A DNA stretch of 64,000 nt, taken from positions 9,112 through 73,111 of the forward strand of contig RYVZ01000012.1 in the NCBI GenBank assembly GCA_003979345.1. The letters run 5' to 3'. Of the stretch, positions 9,341 through 18,166 are shown piece after piece; positions within the stretch are counted from its first letter, which is position 1, and the number at the start of each line of letters is the position of its first letter. The position numbers and the translations under genes are program-made. The stretch comes from Lachnospiraceae bacterium (GTDB lineage: Bacteria > Bacillota > Clostridia > Lachnospirales > Lachnospiraceae). Under the pieces are notes generated by a model, which saw only the letters and a program-made list of their open reading frames with translations, did not search any database and was not told the origin of the DNA.

Positions 9341-10657
9341 ATGCTGTTTCGGGAAAAAAAGAACCGGCTGTTCATTGGGCTGGAATTAAATCATGTGAAT
9401 GCGCAGATCAGCTTTTGCAGCAGTGAGAAGCCGGAGCCGGAAACGGTGAGTCTTGTCGCCGGCAAAGAACAGTTTGCGATACCGACCGTGCTGTGTAAGC
9501 GCAAGGGCGTTAATCAGTGGTTTTTTGGCAGGGACGCACAGAAGCGCAGCGAGGAGGAGGAAGGAATTCTGGTCGATCGCCTTCTTGCGCGTGCATGTGC
9601 GGGTGAGCAGATCACGCTCGAGGAAGAGCAGTTTGACGCGGTGTCCCTTCTTGCACTGTTTGTCAAGCATAGTCTGTCCGTGATGCTGCTTGGTTCAGGC
9701 GTGGAACGTCCGGATTACCTGATGATCACGGTGGAGCAGGCGGACAGCCGTATGCTGGAAGTACTTTCCGGGGTGGGCAGTTATCTGCAGATGGACCGTG
9801 AGCATTTGTTTTTTCAAAGTCATGCGGAGAGCTTTTACCAGTATTGCATGCATCAGCCCGAGGAGCTGCGCACGCATGAGGTGATGATTTTTGAATATGC
9901 GTCGGACTACTTAAAATCCTACCGGCTGGAATACAACAGAAAGACGAACCCGATCGTTGCCTTTACGACGCAGAAAGAATTTCCCGATATGCGTCTTACA
10001 CCGTTTTCGGAGGATGAGACGGCCGCGGCGCAGCAGGCAAGGCAGCGTGACGAGGAATTTGCCGCCATTATCGGGCAGGAGACGGCAGAGCGTATCGTTT
10101 CCTGTGTGTATCTGATCGGTGACGGCTATCAGGGAGACTGGTGTAAAGAATCGCTGCGGCTTCTGTGCAGTAAACGGAGGGTGTTTCAGGGAAACAACTT
10201 ATACAGCAAGGGCGCGTGCTATGCCGCTTATGAGCGGATTCATCCGGGCAGCGCGTCGTCGAAATATATTTTTCTGGGCAGGGATAAGATCAAGGTCAAT
10301 ATTGGCATGAATGCCGTTGTTCAGGGCAGGGAGCAGTATTATCCGCTGATCGATGCGGGCGTCAACTGGTTCGACGTGAAGCGGGAATGCGACCTGATGC
10401 TTGAGAGCGGCAATGAGCTTACGTTTGTGCTGACACCGCTAAACGGCGCGCAGCGCAGGGTGCTTGTCATGAAGCTGAACGGGCTGTCTGAGGAGGGCAC
10501 CCATATGACAAGGCTGCACATGGCGCTCTGGTTCCCCTCGGAGGAGCGTTTTGCGGTCCGCGTCGAGGATTTGGGGTTTGGCAGTTTCTTTGAGAGCAGC
10601 GGCCTAAGCTGGGAACAGGAAGTCGCCGTATCGCAGGAAAGAGCAGGCGGCGGATGA
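9341..10657 (+). CDS. DUF5716-family protein with degenerate Hsp70/actin-like fold
   Basis: 438 residues; RBS GGGAGAGG is 2 bases from ATG. Blocks line up with the Hsp70 ATPase domain: FIGLELNHVNAQISF (phosphate-1 position, Asp replaced by Glu), IPTVLCKRKG and FFGRDAQKRS, YLMITVEQADSRML, FEYASDYLKSYRL (phosphate-2 position, glycines lost), and YLIGDGYQGDW with NNLYSKGACYAA (adenosine-binding region). An Hsp70/actin fold is therefore likely, while normal ATP hydrolysis is doubtful. It matches the family I know as DUF5716. There is no substrate-binding domain. Cytosolic; role unknown; it lies between DUF5717 and a helical-repeat gene. Confidence 0.8.
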   Translation: MLFREKKNRLFIGLELNHVNAQISFCSSEKPEPETVSLVAGKEQFAIPTVLCKRKGVNQWFFGRDAQKRSEEEEGILVDRLLARACAGEQITLEEEQFDAVSLLALFVKHSLSVMLLGSGVERPDYLMITVEQADSRMLEVLSGVGSYLQMDREHLFFQSHAESFYQYCMHQPEELRTHEVMIFEYASDYLKSYRLEYNRKTNPIVAFTTQKEFPDMRLTPFSEDETAAAQQARQRDEEFAAIIGQETAERIVSCVYLIGDGYQGDWCKESLRLLCSKRRVFQGNNLYSKGACYAAYERIHPGSASSKYIFLGRDKIKVNIGMNAVVQGREQYYPLIDAGVNWFDVKRECDLMLESGNELTFVLTPLNGAQRRVLVMKLNGLSEEGTHMTRLHMALWFPSEERFAVRVEDLGFGSFFESSGLSWEQEVAVSQERAGGG

Positions 10658-10685
10658 CGAATGTGTCAAGAACAGGGAGAGTACG

Positions 10686-11513
10686 ATGGGCAGGGTAAGG
10701 ATATGCGTCGGCGGATATGCGAAAAGTCCATATGTGATACGGCAGGCGGGCGTCAGGCTGTATGCGGTAGAGGAGCTCTGTTATTACTTGGAGCATTATG
10801 CTGTTCTGCTTGACGATGATATGATGAATGAAGAGCTTTTTACCTGGATCGAAGAGGAGCTTGAGCTTGGTGATCTGGCGAGGGTCCTTCGCGTGTACCG
10901 GCAAAATTGCAATCCGCTGGAGAGCTTCGTCGTGCGTATCATGGAGGAATGCCATTACTGCGGAAAAGACCGTATGGAGGAGATCGCGCGCATCATGCGT
11001 GAGAATGCGGGGCTTGATCCCGGTGAAAAAAAGAAGATCCGGATCGACCAGCTTGCGCGTGACGGCAGATACGAACGGGCGCTTGCGCAGTACCGCAGTC
11101 TTCTTGCCGATATCGAGGGAAAGGATATTGCACTGACTGCCGCAGTATATCACGCAATGGGATGCATTGAGGCGCAGATGTTCGGCTTTGCGCTTGCCGA
11201 GGAATATTTTGACAAAGCCTACCGTTTGACCTATCACAGGGAAAGCCTGCGCAATTATGTGTGTGCGGTCAAAATGCACGGGACAAGGCAGGAGCAGGAA
11301 AAAAAGCTTGCCGCAACGCCGGAGTTAAGACAGCTTTCGGAACTGGTGGACGCGCAGCTTGCCGAGTACAGGGAACAGTGGAAAATGAGCGAAGCCTGCG
11401 CGAAGCTTGCGGATTTAGAACAGGCGTGGGAGGAACGCGAGCCGGATTACTATACGCAGATCGATCAGACAGTGGCGGATCTGAAAGAAGCATACAGAAA
11501 GCGGTGTGAATAG
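10686..11513 (+). CDS. Helical-repeat (TPR-like) protein of the DUF5716/5717 unit
   Basis: 275 residues; RBS AGGGAGAG precedes ATG. The N-terminus MGRVRICVGGYAKSPYVI is followed by all-helical sequence; DGRYERALAQYRSLLADIEG and MGCIEAQMFGFALAEEYFDKA look like tetratricopeptide repeats. The C-terminal ~70 residues are a charged coiled coil (AQLAEYREQWKMSEACAKLA). No signal peptide. It is probably a scaffold binding the neighbouring DUF5716 or DUF5717 products. The next gene follows within a few bases. Confidence 0.75.
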   Translation: MGRVRICVGGYAKSPYVIRQAGVRLYAVEELCYYLEHYAVLLDDDMMNEELFTWIEEELELGDLARVLRVYRQNCNPLESFVVRIMEECHYCGKDRMEEIARIMRENAGLDPGEKKKIRIDQLARDGRYERALAQYRSLLADIEGKDIALTAAVYHAMGCIEAQMFGFALAEEYFDKAYRLTYHRESLRNYVCAVKMHGTRQEQEKKLAATPELRQLSELVDAQLAEYREQWKMSEACAKLADLEQAWEEREPDYYTQIDQTVADLKEAYRKRCE

Positions 11514-11517
11514 ACAG

Positions 11518-12699
11518 ATGTTCGACTTTTTGAAAAATATATTTAGTAAAAAAAGAAAAAAAACGGATGAGGAAGAGAGCTTCGATTACGGGGACTGGGA
11601 ACAGCTTGCGCTGCGCAGACAGGAAGTCGATATGACTCTGCCTGAGGAGCGTGAGAAATATGTGCGTGCACTTTTGGAGCAGTCAGCGGATTCCGCTTCG
11701 GCGCTCTCGGATATCAACCGGGAGTACAACAGAGTCACTTCTTATCTGAAAGACGTGGACGAGATCGAAACGCTGCCCGACAGTGAATATGACCGTCTTG
11801 TCTCATATGCAAACAAGATCTTGAGCTTAGAGCAGGCGAGAAAGGAGATTCCCGAAGGCGAAAGCAGGATGCCGGAGGAAGAATACCGCCTCATAGAGCA
11901 GATCGAACCGGAGGCGGAGGAAGCGCTTGCCAAGTTAAAAGAGAATGAGCAGTACCGCGAACTCGTGAAGCATGATCTTCGCAGGCTTCATGCCGAGAGA
12001 CAGGCATATGAGATCCGCAGGCAGGAGCTGAAAAGCACGATGCACAATACAAAAGGCATGTCTTTGATCTGTATCTGCGCAATGGGCTGCTGCTTTGGGA
12101 TGTTGTTACTGTTCCAGTTCGGACTTCATATGGACTCATCCGTCGGGTATCTGCTGACAGGTCTTGTCATGGCGGGCGTGCTTGTATATGTTTATGTCAG
12201 CTATCACGAGGCGGAGAAGGAATTGAAGCGTGTGACGGCGGGCATCAATAAATTGATCCTCCTGCAGAACCGCGTCAAGATCCGGTATGTGAACAATACG
12301 AATCTGTTGGATTATCTGTATACCAAATATCATACCGAGAGCAGTGCCATGCTGGAGGATCAGCTTGCGCTGTTCTATGAAGAACAGGAATACCGCAAGC
12401 AGTATGAGCGTACTGTTGACGATCTCTCTCATTTCCGCAGGGAGCTGTTGAAACGTCTGCAGCAGTACCAGCTATTTGATCCGCTCGTATGGCTGCGCCG
12501 TCCGGAGGCGATCTTAGATTCCCGCGAGCGCGTGGAGCTGCGCCACGGCTATAATGAGCAGAGGCAGAAATTGAGAAAGCAGCTGGAGCATAACAGGGAG
12601 CTTGCAGAGCGCGCCAAGCAGGAGATCAAGGAGATTGCCGCAGAATATCCGGAATCCGCACCGGCGATCTTAAAGATTGTGGAGGAATATGAAGATTGA
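11518..12699 (+). CDS. Coiled-coil protein with two central membrane segments
   Basis: 393 residues from ATG 11518 (MFDFLKNIFSKKRKK). GTG 11506 is in frame and would overlap the previous gene by 8 bases. The N-terminal ~170 residues are acidic and helical with heptad character. Two membrane segments occur at about 180-202 (SLICICAMGCCFGMLLLFQF) and 208-229, followed by ~160 more coiled-coil residues. This hairpin topology puts both coiled coils on the same side, probably the cytoplasm. Its stop overlaps the start of the next gene (TTGA), so the two are likely translationally coupled. Function unknown. Confidence 0.8.
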   Translation: MFDFLKNIFSKKRKKTDEEESFDYGDWEQLALRRQEVDMTLPEEREKYVRALLEQSADSASALSDINREYNRVTSYLKDVDEIETLPDSEYDRLVSYANKILSLEQARKEIPEGESRMPEEEYRLIEQIEPEAEEALAKLKENEQYRELVKHDLRRLHAERQAYEIRRQELKSTMHNTKGMSLICICAMGCCFGMLLLFQFGLHMDSSVGYLLTGLVMAGVLVYVYVSYHEAEKELKRVTAGINKLILLQNRVKIRYVNNTNLLDYLYTKYHTESSAMLEDQLALFYEEQEYRKQYERTVDDLSHFRRELLKRLQQYQLFDPLVWLRRPEAILDSRERVELRHGYNEQRQKLRKQLEHNRELAERAKQEIKEIAAEYPESAPAILKIVEEYED

Positions 12700-13868
12700 G
12701 CGCGCTGTTTGAATTTTTTGAACTGTATTTTGATCCTGACGCCGTGCTTGGAGGGGACTTCGGAGTCGTCATGCTTGTGATGTATGCAAGCGCTGCGCTA
12801 TATATGTTGGACTTTTATCAGTTGGTGAAACGCAAGTCACAGGCGGAGACAATGGGTATTTTTGTGATTCCGTTCGGGGTTTCCATGATGGGGGCAGCGC
12901 TTGCAGCAATGATGCTTACCGTGCCCCGGCCGGACACCGAACGGATCGCCTTATTCGGGGCTGCGCTGGAAAACCGGAAGCTGCAGGCATATCTTGTCCT
13001 GCTGTCGTTTTTGTGGGTCATTCTGTGGGGAATCTGTTATCTGTTGCAGCGAAAGCGCGAAAGAAAGCAGACGGTGCGCTGGGTGATCTCCTGTATTCCA
13101 GACGCGGTATTTGCGGCAGTGATCATCTTTAGCTTTTTATATCTTGTTTTTTGCGGGAAAAGCCTTTTTTCGCAGGTGTCCGGCTGGGTGCTTTGGGCGT
13201 ATCTGTATGCGGTCTATTTGTTAAGCTGTAAGACTGTGCTGCTGGCGGTCGGACTGATCGTACGGCTCTATTCGGCAAGATTGACGTTTCTTAAATGGCA
13301 TGAGGGTAAAAATCCCTCCGCGTTTTTATTCCGCTATTATTACGTTTATCAGAACGCGATTTTAAGGAATGTCCTGTTGTTCGAGGGGGCGGTCTTAACG
13401 TTTCTGACAGTGGCGCTTGTGATGTATCCGCCCGGGAAGGAAGAGCTTGGCGATATCGTTATGGTCATGCTGTTTTTGTATTTATGTGCCGCAGTCACCA
13501 TCACGATCGCTTCGGCGCCGGTCCGGAAGAGCCTTGGCAGATTTAAGAAGTGGGGAGACGCAAAGCGGCTGAAGGAGTTGTTCTGCCGCGAGTATTTTAC
13601 ACTGGATCCGGTCAGCGGCAATGCGGAATATGTCGTCACACGGCATTTCCTCATCGATGTGCAGCGCCCCGCCGCCATTTATTACTGGGGAGATTTAAGG
13701 AATGTCGGCGGCTGGTATCCGGACGGGAAGGGCAAAAGCCGGAGCCTGTATTTTGAAAAGGCGGGCGAGCTTAAGATTTCCGAAAAGGAAGCTGCCGCCG
13801 CGGAGGGCGTGTTTGCCTATGCAAAGTGGTATGTACAAATGCAAAATCATTTTGCGTTTGTAAAGTGA
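12696..13868 (+). CDS. Polytopic membrane protein, last gene of the DUF5716/5717 unit
   Basis: 390 residues from TTG 12696, chosen because GGAGG (12681-12685) is 10 bases upstream and TTG overlaps the previous stop. About seven hydrophobic segments lie between residues 20 and 275 (VVMLVMYASAALYMLDF, VSMMGAALAAMMLTV, LVLLSFLWVILWGICYLL and others). A soluble C-terminal ~115 residues has YFTLDPVSGNAEYVV and YYWGDLRNVGGWYPDG. No transporter signature is recognised. With the upstream gene it would anchor the soluble DUF5716/5717 proteins at the membrane. Confidence 0.75.
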   Translation: MSALFEFFELYFDPDAVLGGDFGVVMLVMYASAALYMLDFYQLVKRKSQAETMGIFVIPFGVSMMGAALAAMMLTVPRPDTERIALFGAALENRKLQAYLVLLSFLWVILWGICYLLQRKRERKQTVRWVISCIPDAVFAAVIIFSFLYLVFCGKSLFSQVSGWVLWAYLYAVYLLSCKTVLLAVGLIVRLYSARLTFLKWHEGKNPSAFLFRYYYVYQNAILRNVLLFEGAVLTFLTVALVMYPPGKEELGDIVMVMLFLYLCAAVTITIASAPVRKSLGRFKKWGDAKRLKELFCREYFTLDPVSGNAEYVVTRHFLIDVQRPAAIYYWGDLRNVGGWYPDGKGKSRSLYFEKAGELKISEKEAAAAEGVFAYAKWYVQMQNHFAFVK

Positions 13869-13909
13869 TTTTGCATTTGAAAGGTAACTTTGCCTTCCAA
13901 AATCTTTCC

Positions 13910-13938
13910 TTGCGGTTTTAGCGGTTGTGCGATATAAT
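13910..13938 (+). promoter_or_regulatory. Promoter of the purine operon leader
   Basis: TTGCGG, 17-bp spacer, TATAAT (13933-13938). The leader to purC is about 250 nt and holds the hairpins at 13964, 14024 and 14103. Confidence 0.65.
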
Positions 13939-13963
13939 TTTTGCGGTGAGGAAAGAATGAAAA

Positions 13964-14019
13964 GAATGAAGATTTTCTAAGCAGTCAAAGAACGCCTGCT
14001 AAGAAAATCTAAGTCATTC
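13964..14019. repeat. Hairpin repeat family (AATGAAGATTTTCTAAGCAG), copy 1
   Basis: Arms AATGAAGATTTTCTAAGCAG and CTGCTAAGAAAATCTAAGTC fold into a long hairpin. Closely related copies lie at 14103 and 39137. The loop-side sequence AACGCCTGC (13991-13999) can also pair with GCAGGCGTT of the next hairpin. Confidence 0.8.
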
Positions 14020-14023
14020 TTCG

Positions 14024-14050
14024 AAAAACGCCAAAGGGCAGGCGTTTTTC
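14024..14050 (+). terminator. Candidate attenuator terminator in the purC leader
   Basis: AAAAACGCC (14024-14032), loop AAAGGGCA, GGCGTTTTT (14041-14049). The 3' arm can pair instead with AACGCCTGC at 13991-13999, so two exclusive folds exist between promoter and purC. Confidence 0.5.
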
Positions 14051-14102
14051 ATCCTGATTTGGGTCGTAGTAATTGTTGCGACATGGAGGATGGTATGAAA
14101 AA

Positions 14103-14160
14103 GAATGAAGATTTTCTAAGGTTGATAAGAACCCAATCTAAGAAATTCTAAGTTTCATTT
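14103..14160. repeat. Hairpin repeat family, diverged copy 2
   Basis: GAATGAAGATTTTCTAAGG ... TCTAAGAAATTCTAAGTTTC. Same family as the copies at 13964 and 39137 but with a changed distal stem. It ends about 36 bases before purC. Confidence 0.65.
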
Positions 14161-14195
14161 CACATGGAAGAACGAAAAAAGGAGAGGGACGGACA

Positions 14196-14900
14196 ATGAA
14201 CAAATTGGATCAGCTCTATGAGGGAAAAGCAAAAAAGGTATTTCGGACGGAGGACCCTGATGTGCTCATCGTTGACTATAAGGATGATGCGACGGCATTT
14301 AACGGCGAGAAAAAAGGAACGATCGTCGGTAAAGGCGTCATTAACAACAGGATGACGAACCATGTCTTCAGACTGTTGGAAAAAGAGGGCGTACCTACTC
14401 ATTTTATCGAAGAATTGAGCGATCGGGAGACCGCAGTTAAGAAAGTGGAGATCGTGCCGCTTGAGGTGATCATCCGCAACGTGGCGGCAGGCAGCTTTTC
14501 TAAACGTCTCGGCGTGCCGGAGGGAACGCCGTTTGCAGAGCCGACGATCGAGTTTTCTTATAAGAATGACGAACTTGGCGATCCGCTGATCAACAGCTAT
14601 TTCGCAGTGGCATTGGGACTGGCGACATGGGAAGAGATCGAGACGATTAAAAAGTACGCGTTTAAGGTCAATGACGTATTAAAAGCATATTTCCTTGGCG
14701 CCGACATCAAACTGATCGATTTCAAGATCGAGTTCGGACGCTATCACGGACAGATCATCCTTGCGGATGAGACGAGCCCGGATACCTGCCGTCTGTGGGA
14801 TGTCCACACGAATGAGAAGCTGGATAAAGACCGTTTCCGCAGGGATCTCGGCAATGTAGAGGAAGCTTATAACGAGGTATTTAAGAGACTCGGACTGTAA
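14196..14900 (+). CDS. purC: Phosphoribosylaminoimidazole-succinocarboxamide synthase
   Basis: 234 residues, usual length for bacterial PurC. It joins aspartate to CAIR using ATP in de novo purine synthesis. Signatures: LYEGKAKKVF at the N-terminus (ATP grasp), FNGEKKGTIVGKGVINN, VEIVPLEVIIRNVAAGS, and DIKLIDFKIEFGR with LADETSPDTCRLWD. RBS GGAGAGGGAC is close to ATG. It is the first of purC-purF-purB-purA, all on one strand. A long structured leader upstream points to transcript-level control. Confidence 0.97.
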   Translation: MNKLDQLYEGKAKKVFRTEDPDVLIVDYKDDATAFNGEKKGTIVGKGVINNRMTNHVFRLLEKEGVPTHFIEELSDRETAVKKVEIVPLEVIIRNVAAGSFSKRLGVPEGTPFAEPTIEFSYKNDELGDPLINSYFAVALGLATWEEIETIKKYAFKVNDVLKAYFLGADIKLIDFKIEFGRYHGQIILADETSPDTCRLWDVHTNEKLDKDRFRRDLGNVEEAYNEVFKRLGL

Positions 14901-15021
14901 GAAATGTAAAAATAGATGTCATTGCCGTACATGGAGGATCAGGGTAAGGATCCGCGCCCATGTGCGGCATTAACAGGTATCGTGTTTGATGCCGCTAAAA
15001 GCGGCTGGCTTGAGGATGGAC

Positions 15022-16470
15022 ATGACGGATAAGTTGAATATTTGTACGGAGCCGGAGGATGTGCTGCATGAAGAATGCGGCGTATTTGGCGTTTATGATT
15101 TTGACGGGGGCGATGTCGCTTCCACAATCTATTATGGACTGTTTGCGCTCCAGCATAGGGGGCAGGAGAGCTGCGGCATTGCCGTCAGCGATACAAAAGG
15201 ACCAAAAGGCAAGGTCATTTCCGCGAAGGATATGGGGCTGCTCAACGAGGCGTTTACTCCCGAGATTTTAGAAAAGTTAAAGGGTGATATCGGCGTCGGA
15301 CATGTGAGGTACTCCACGGCTGGCAGCAGTACGAGAGAGAATGCGCAGCCGCTTGTGCTCAATTATGTAAAAGGAACACTCGGACTTGCACACAACGGAA
15401 ATCTGATCAACGCGCCGGAGCTGCGCAGGGAGTTGGAATACACGGGTGCGATCTTCCAGACGACGGTCGATTCCGAGGTCATTGCGTATCATATTGCGCG
15501 GGAGCGCTTAAAGAGCAAGACCGTTGAGGAAGGCGTGGGACGCGCAATGGACAAGATCAAGGGCGCGTATTCTCTGATCGTGATGTCACCGCGCAAACTG
15601 ATCGGGGCACGCGACCCGTTCGGGTTCAAGCCGCTCTGCATCGGTAAGCGTGACAATGCGTATATTCTGGCGTCCGAATCCTGTGCGCTCGATACGGTCG
15701 GTGCAGAATTTGTGCGCGATGTGCTGCCGGGAGAAATCGTAACGATCAGTCCCGAATATGGGATTCAGTCCGATATTTCACATTGTATCGAAAAAGAAAG
15801 TCAGGCAAGATGCGTTTTTGAGTATATTTACTTTGCCAGACCTGACAGCTATATTGACGGGGTCAGCGTATACCATTCGAGGATCATGGCAGGCAAATTT
15901 CTTGCGATCGACTCACCGGTGGACGCGGATGTCGTTGTCGGCGTGCCGGAATCCGGAAACTGTGCGGCGCTCGGCTATTCGATGCAGTCGGGGATCCCGT
16001 ACGGACAGGCGTTTGTCAAGAACAGCTATGTGGGGCGGACGTTCATTAAGCCGAAGCAGAAAAACAGGGAAAACAGCGTACAGGTGAAGCTGACGGCGCT
16101 GCGTGAGGCGGTGGAAGGAAAGCGTGTGATCATGATTGATGATTCGATCGTGCGCGGAACGACTTCGGACCGGATCGTTCACATGCTTCGCGAGGCGGGC
16201 GCAAAAGAGGTGCATATGCGGGTCAGTGCGCCGCCGTTTTTGTGGCCATGCTATTTTGGAACCGATATTCCCGCAAGAGACCAGCTGATCGCCTATAACC
16301 GCTCGGTCGAGGATATCCGCAGTATCATCGGTGCAGATACGCTCGCATACTTAAAGGAGGAGCGTCTTGCGGAGATGGTGGAAGGACTCGGTATCTGCAA
16401 GGGATGCTTTACGGGGAATTATCCGCTGACACCGCCCAGCGAGGATATCAGAGGCGAGTTTGAGGAATAA
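15022..16470 (+). CDS. purF: Amidophosphoribosyltransferase
   Basis: 482 residues from ATG 15022, with TGAGG six bases upstream; in-frame starts further upstream (14986, 14989, 15016) lack a better site. It catalyses the first step of purine synthesis, PRPP plus glutamine to phosphoribosylamine. An 18-residue propeptide precedes the Ntn nucleophile Cys19 (HEECGVFGVYDF). The PRPP loop is VIMIDDSIVRGTTSDR. C-terminal cysteines (GICKGCFTGNYP, FLWPCYFG) fit the Bacillus-type Fe-S enzyme. The 121-bp purC-purF gap has no convincing promoter. Confidence 0.96.
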   Translation: MTDKLNICTEPEDVLHEECGVFGVYDFDGGDVASTIYYGLFALQHRGQESCGIAVSDTKGPKGKVISAKDMGLLNEAFTPEILEKLKGDIGVGHVRYSTAGSSTRENAQPLVLNYVKGTLGLAHNGNLINAPELRRELEYTGAIFQTTVDSEVIAYHIARERLKSKTVEEGVGRAMDKIKGAYSLIVMSPRKLIGARDPFGFKPLCIGKRDNAYILASESCALDTVGAEFVRDVLPGEIVTISPEYGIQSDISHCIEKESQARCVFEYIYFARPDSYIDGVSVYHSRIMAGKFLAIDSPVDADVVVGVPESGNCAALGYSMQSGIPYGQAFVKNSYVGRTFIKPKQKNRENSVQVKLTALREAVEGKRVIMIDDSIVRGTTSDRIVHMLREAGAKEVHMRVSAPPFLWPCYFGTDIPARDQLIAYNRSVEDIRSIIGADTLAYLKEERLAEMVEGLGICKGCFTGNYPLTPPSEDIRGEFEE

Positions 16471-16543
16471 AAAAGAATTGATTTATTTCCAAATATGATA
16501 TTGATTGAAATGTCATTTGATTTTTATAAAAAAGGAGAACCGC

Positions 16544-17977
16544 ATGAGCACAGACAGATATGTGAGTCCGCTTTCGGAGCGGTACGCAAGCAGGGAGATG
16601 CAGTATATTTTTTCTCCTGACATGAAGTTCCGCACATGGAGAAAGCTTTGGATCGCACTTGCCGAGACGGAAAAAGAGCTGGGGCTTGCGATCACGCAGG
16701 AACAGATCGATGAATTGAAAGCCCATCAGGATGACATCAATTATGAGGTGGCGAAGGCGCGGGAAAAGGAAGTGCGTCACGACGTGATGAGCCACGTGTA
16801 TGCGTATGGCGTGCAGTGTCCGAAAGCAAAGGGAATCATTCATCTTGGCGCGACGAGCTGCTATGTCGGCGATAATACGGACATTATTGTCATGGCGGAG
16901 GCATTGAAGCTCGTAAAGAAGAAACTGGTCAATGTCATCGCGCTTCTCGCAGAGTTTGCCCGCAAATATAAAGAACTGCCGACGCTGGCATTCACGCATT
17001 TTCAGCCTGCACAGCCCACAACGGTAGGAAAACGGGCGACGCTCTGGATGCAGGAATTCTGCATGGATTTAGAGGATCTGAATTACGTGCTCTCCACGAT
17101 GAAACTGCTCGGTTCGAAGGGAACGACCGGTACGCAGGCGAGCTTTCTGGAGCTGTTTGACGGCGATCAGGAGCGGATCGACCGCATCGACCCGATGATC
17201 GCTCAGAAAATGGGATTTCAGGAATGCTATCCGGTTTCCGGACAGACCTACTCCCGCAAAGTCGACACACGCGTCATGAACGTGGTGGCAGGCATTGCGG
17301 CGAGCGCACATAAAATGAGCAATGATATCCGGCTGCTTCAGCACTTAAAGGAAGTGGAGGAGCCGTTTGAGAAAAATCAGATCGGGTCGTCGGCGATGGC
17401 ATATAAACGAAACCCGATGCGCAGCGAACGGATTGCATCGCTGTCCCGCTATGTGATGTGTGATGCCATGAATCCGGCGGTTACTTCAGCGACACAGTGG
17501 TTTGAACGGACGCTCGACGACTCGGCGAACAAGCGGCTTTCGATTCCGGAAGGTTTTCTTGCGATCGACGGCGTGCTTGACCTATGCTTAAATGTCGTGG
17601 ACGGACTTGTCGTTCATGAGAAAGTCATCCGTAAGAGACTACTGAGTGAGCTGCCGTTTATGGCGACCGAAAACATCATGATGGATGCAGTCAAGGCGGG
17701 CGGCGACAGACAGGAACTGCATGAGAAGATCAGACAGCTTTCGATGCAGGCAGGCAGGGCTGTCAAGGAGGAAGGTCTTGACAACAATCTGTTGGAGCTG
17801 ATTGCGGCGGATGCTTCATTCGGATTAACTCTCGAAGAACTGGAAGAAGCGATGGAACCGTCGCGGTATACGGGACGCGCCGCGGTACAGGTCGATGCGT
17901 TCCTAAAGAACGTGATAGAACCAATCTTAGAGAACAACAAAACGCTGCTCGGCGTGAAAGCGGAGATCAACGTTTGA
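16544..17977 (+). CDS. purB: Adenylosuccinate lyase
   Basis: 477 residues from ATG 16544 with RBS AAAGGAG; the longer in-frame extension lacks a site. It acts twice in purine synthesis, splitting SAICAR to AICAR and adenylosuccinate to AMP. The superfamily signature is GSSAMAYKRNPMRSERI. The catalytic His region shows ARAREKEVRHDVMSHV-like sequence (AKAREKEVRHDVMSHV) and HLGATSCYVGDN. Homotetrameric cytosolic enzyme. It follows purF in the same orientation. Confidence 0.97.
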   Translation: MSTDRYVSPLSERYASREMQYIFSPDMKFRTWRKLWIALAETEKELGLAITQEQIDELKAHQDDINYEVAKAREKEVRHDVMSHVYAYGVQCPKAKGIIHLGATSCYVGDNTDIIVMAEALKLVKKKLVNVIALLAEFARKYKELPTLAFTHFQPAQPTTVGKRATLWMQEFCMDLEDLNYVLSTMKLLGSKGTTGTQASFLELFDGDQERIDRIDPMIAQKMGFQECYPVSGQTYSRKVDTRVMNVVAGIAASAHKMSNDIRLLQHLKEVEEPFEKNQIGSSAMAYKRNPMRSERIASLSRYVMCDAMNPAVTSATQWFERTLDDSANKRLSIPEGFLAIDGVLDLCLNVVDGLVVHEKVIRKRLLSELPFMATENIMMDAVKAGGDRQELHEKIRQLSMQAGRAVKEEGLDNNLLELIAADASFGLTLEELEEAMEPSRYTGRAAVQVDAFLKNVIEPILENNKTLLGVKAEINV

Positions 17978-18166
17978 CGTATGGCGAAATCAGCGGCGCA
18001 AAAAGCAAAGCGGAGGAATATGTTGTCAGGTAGGTACTGTCTTTGGCAGAGTCCGTACGTATCGCGGAGCGCAAGTGTGCGCGGAGTGTATGGCATGATG
18101 TAAAACAGCGGAATGCGGGTGCTGTGACCGGCATGCAAATATGGTGAGAAAAGGAAGGTATTGTTT

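Noticed and set aside
13938..14195. Known purine, PRPP or ZMP riboswitch in the purC leader
   Set aside because: I could not find a recognisable aptamer core; only the hairpin logic is reported.
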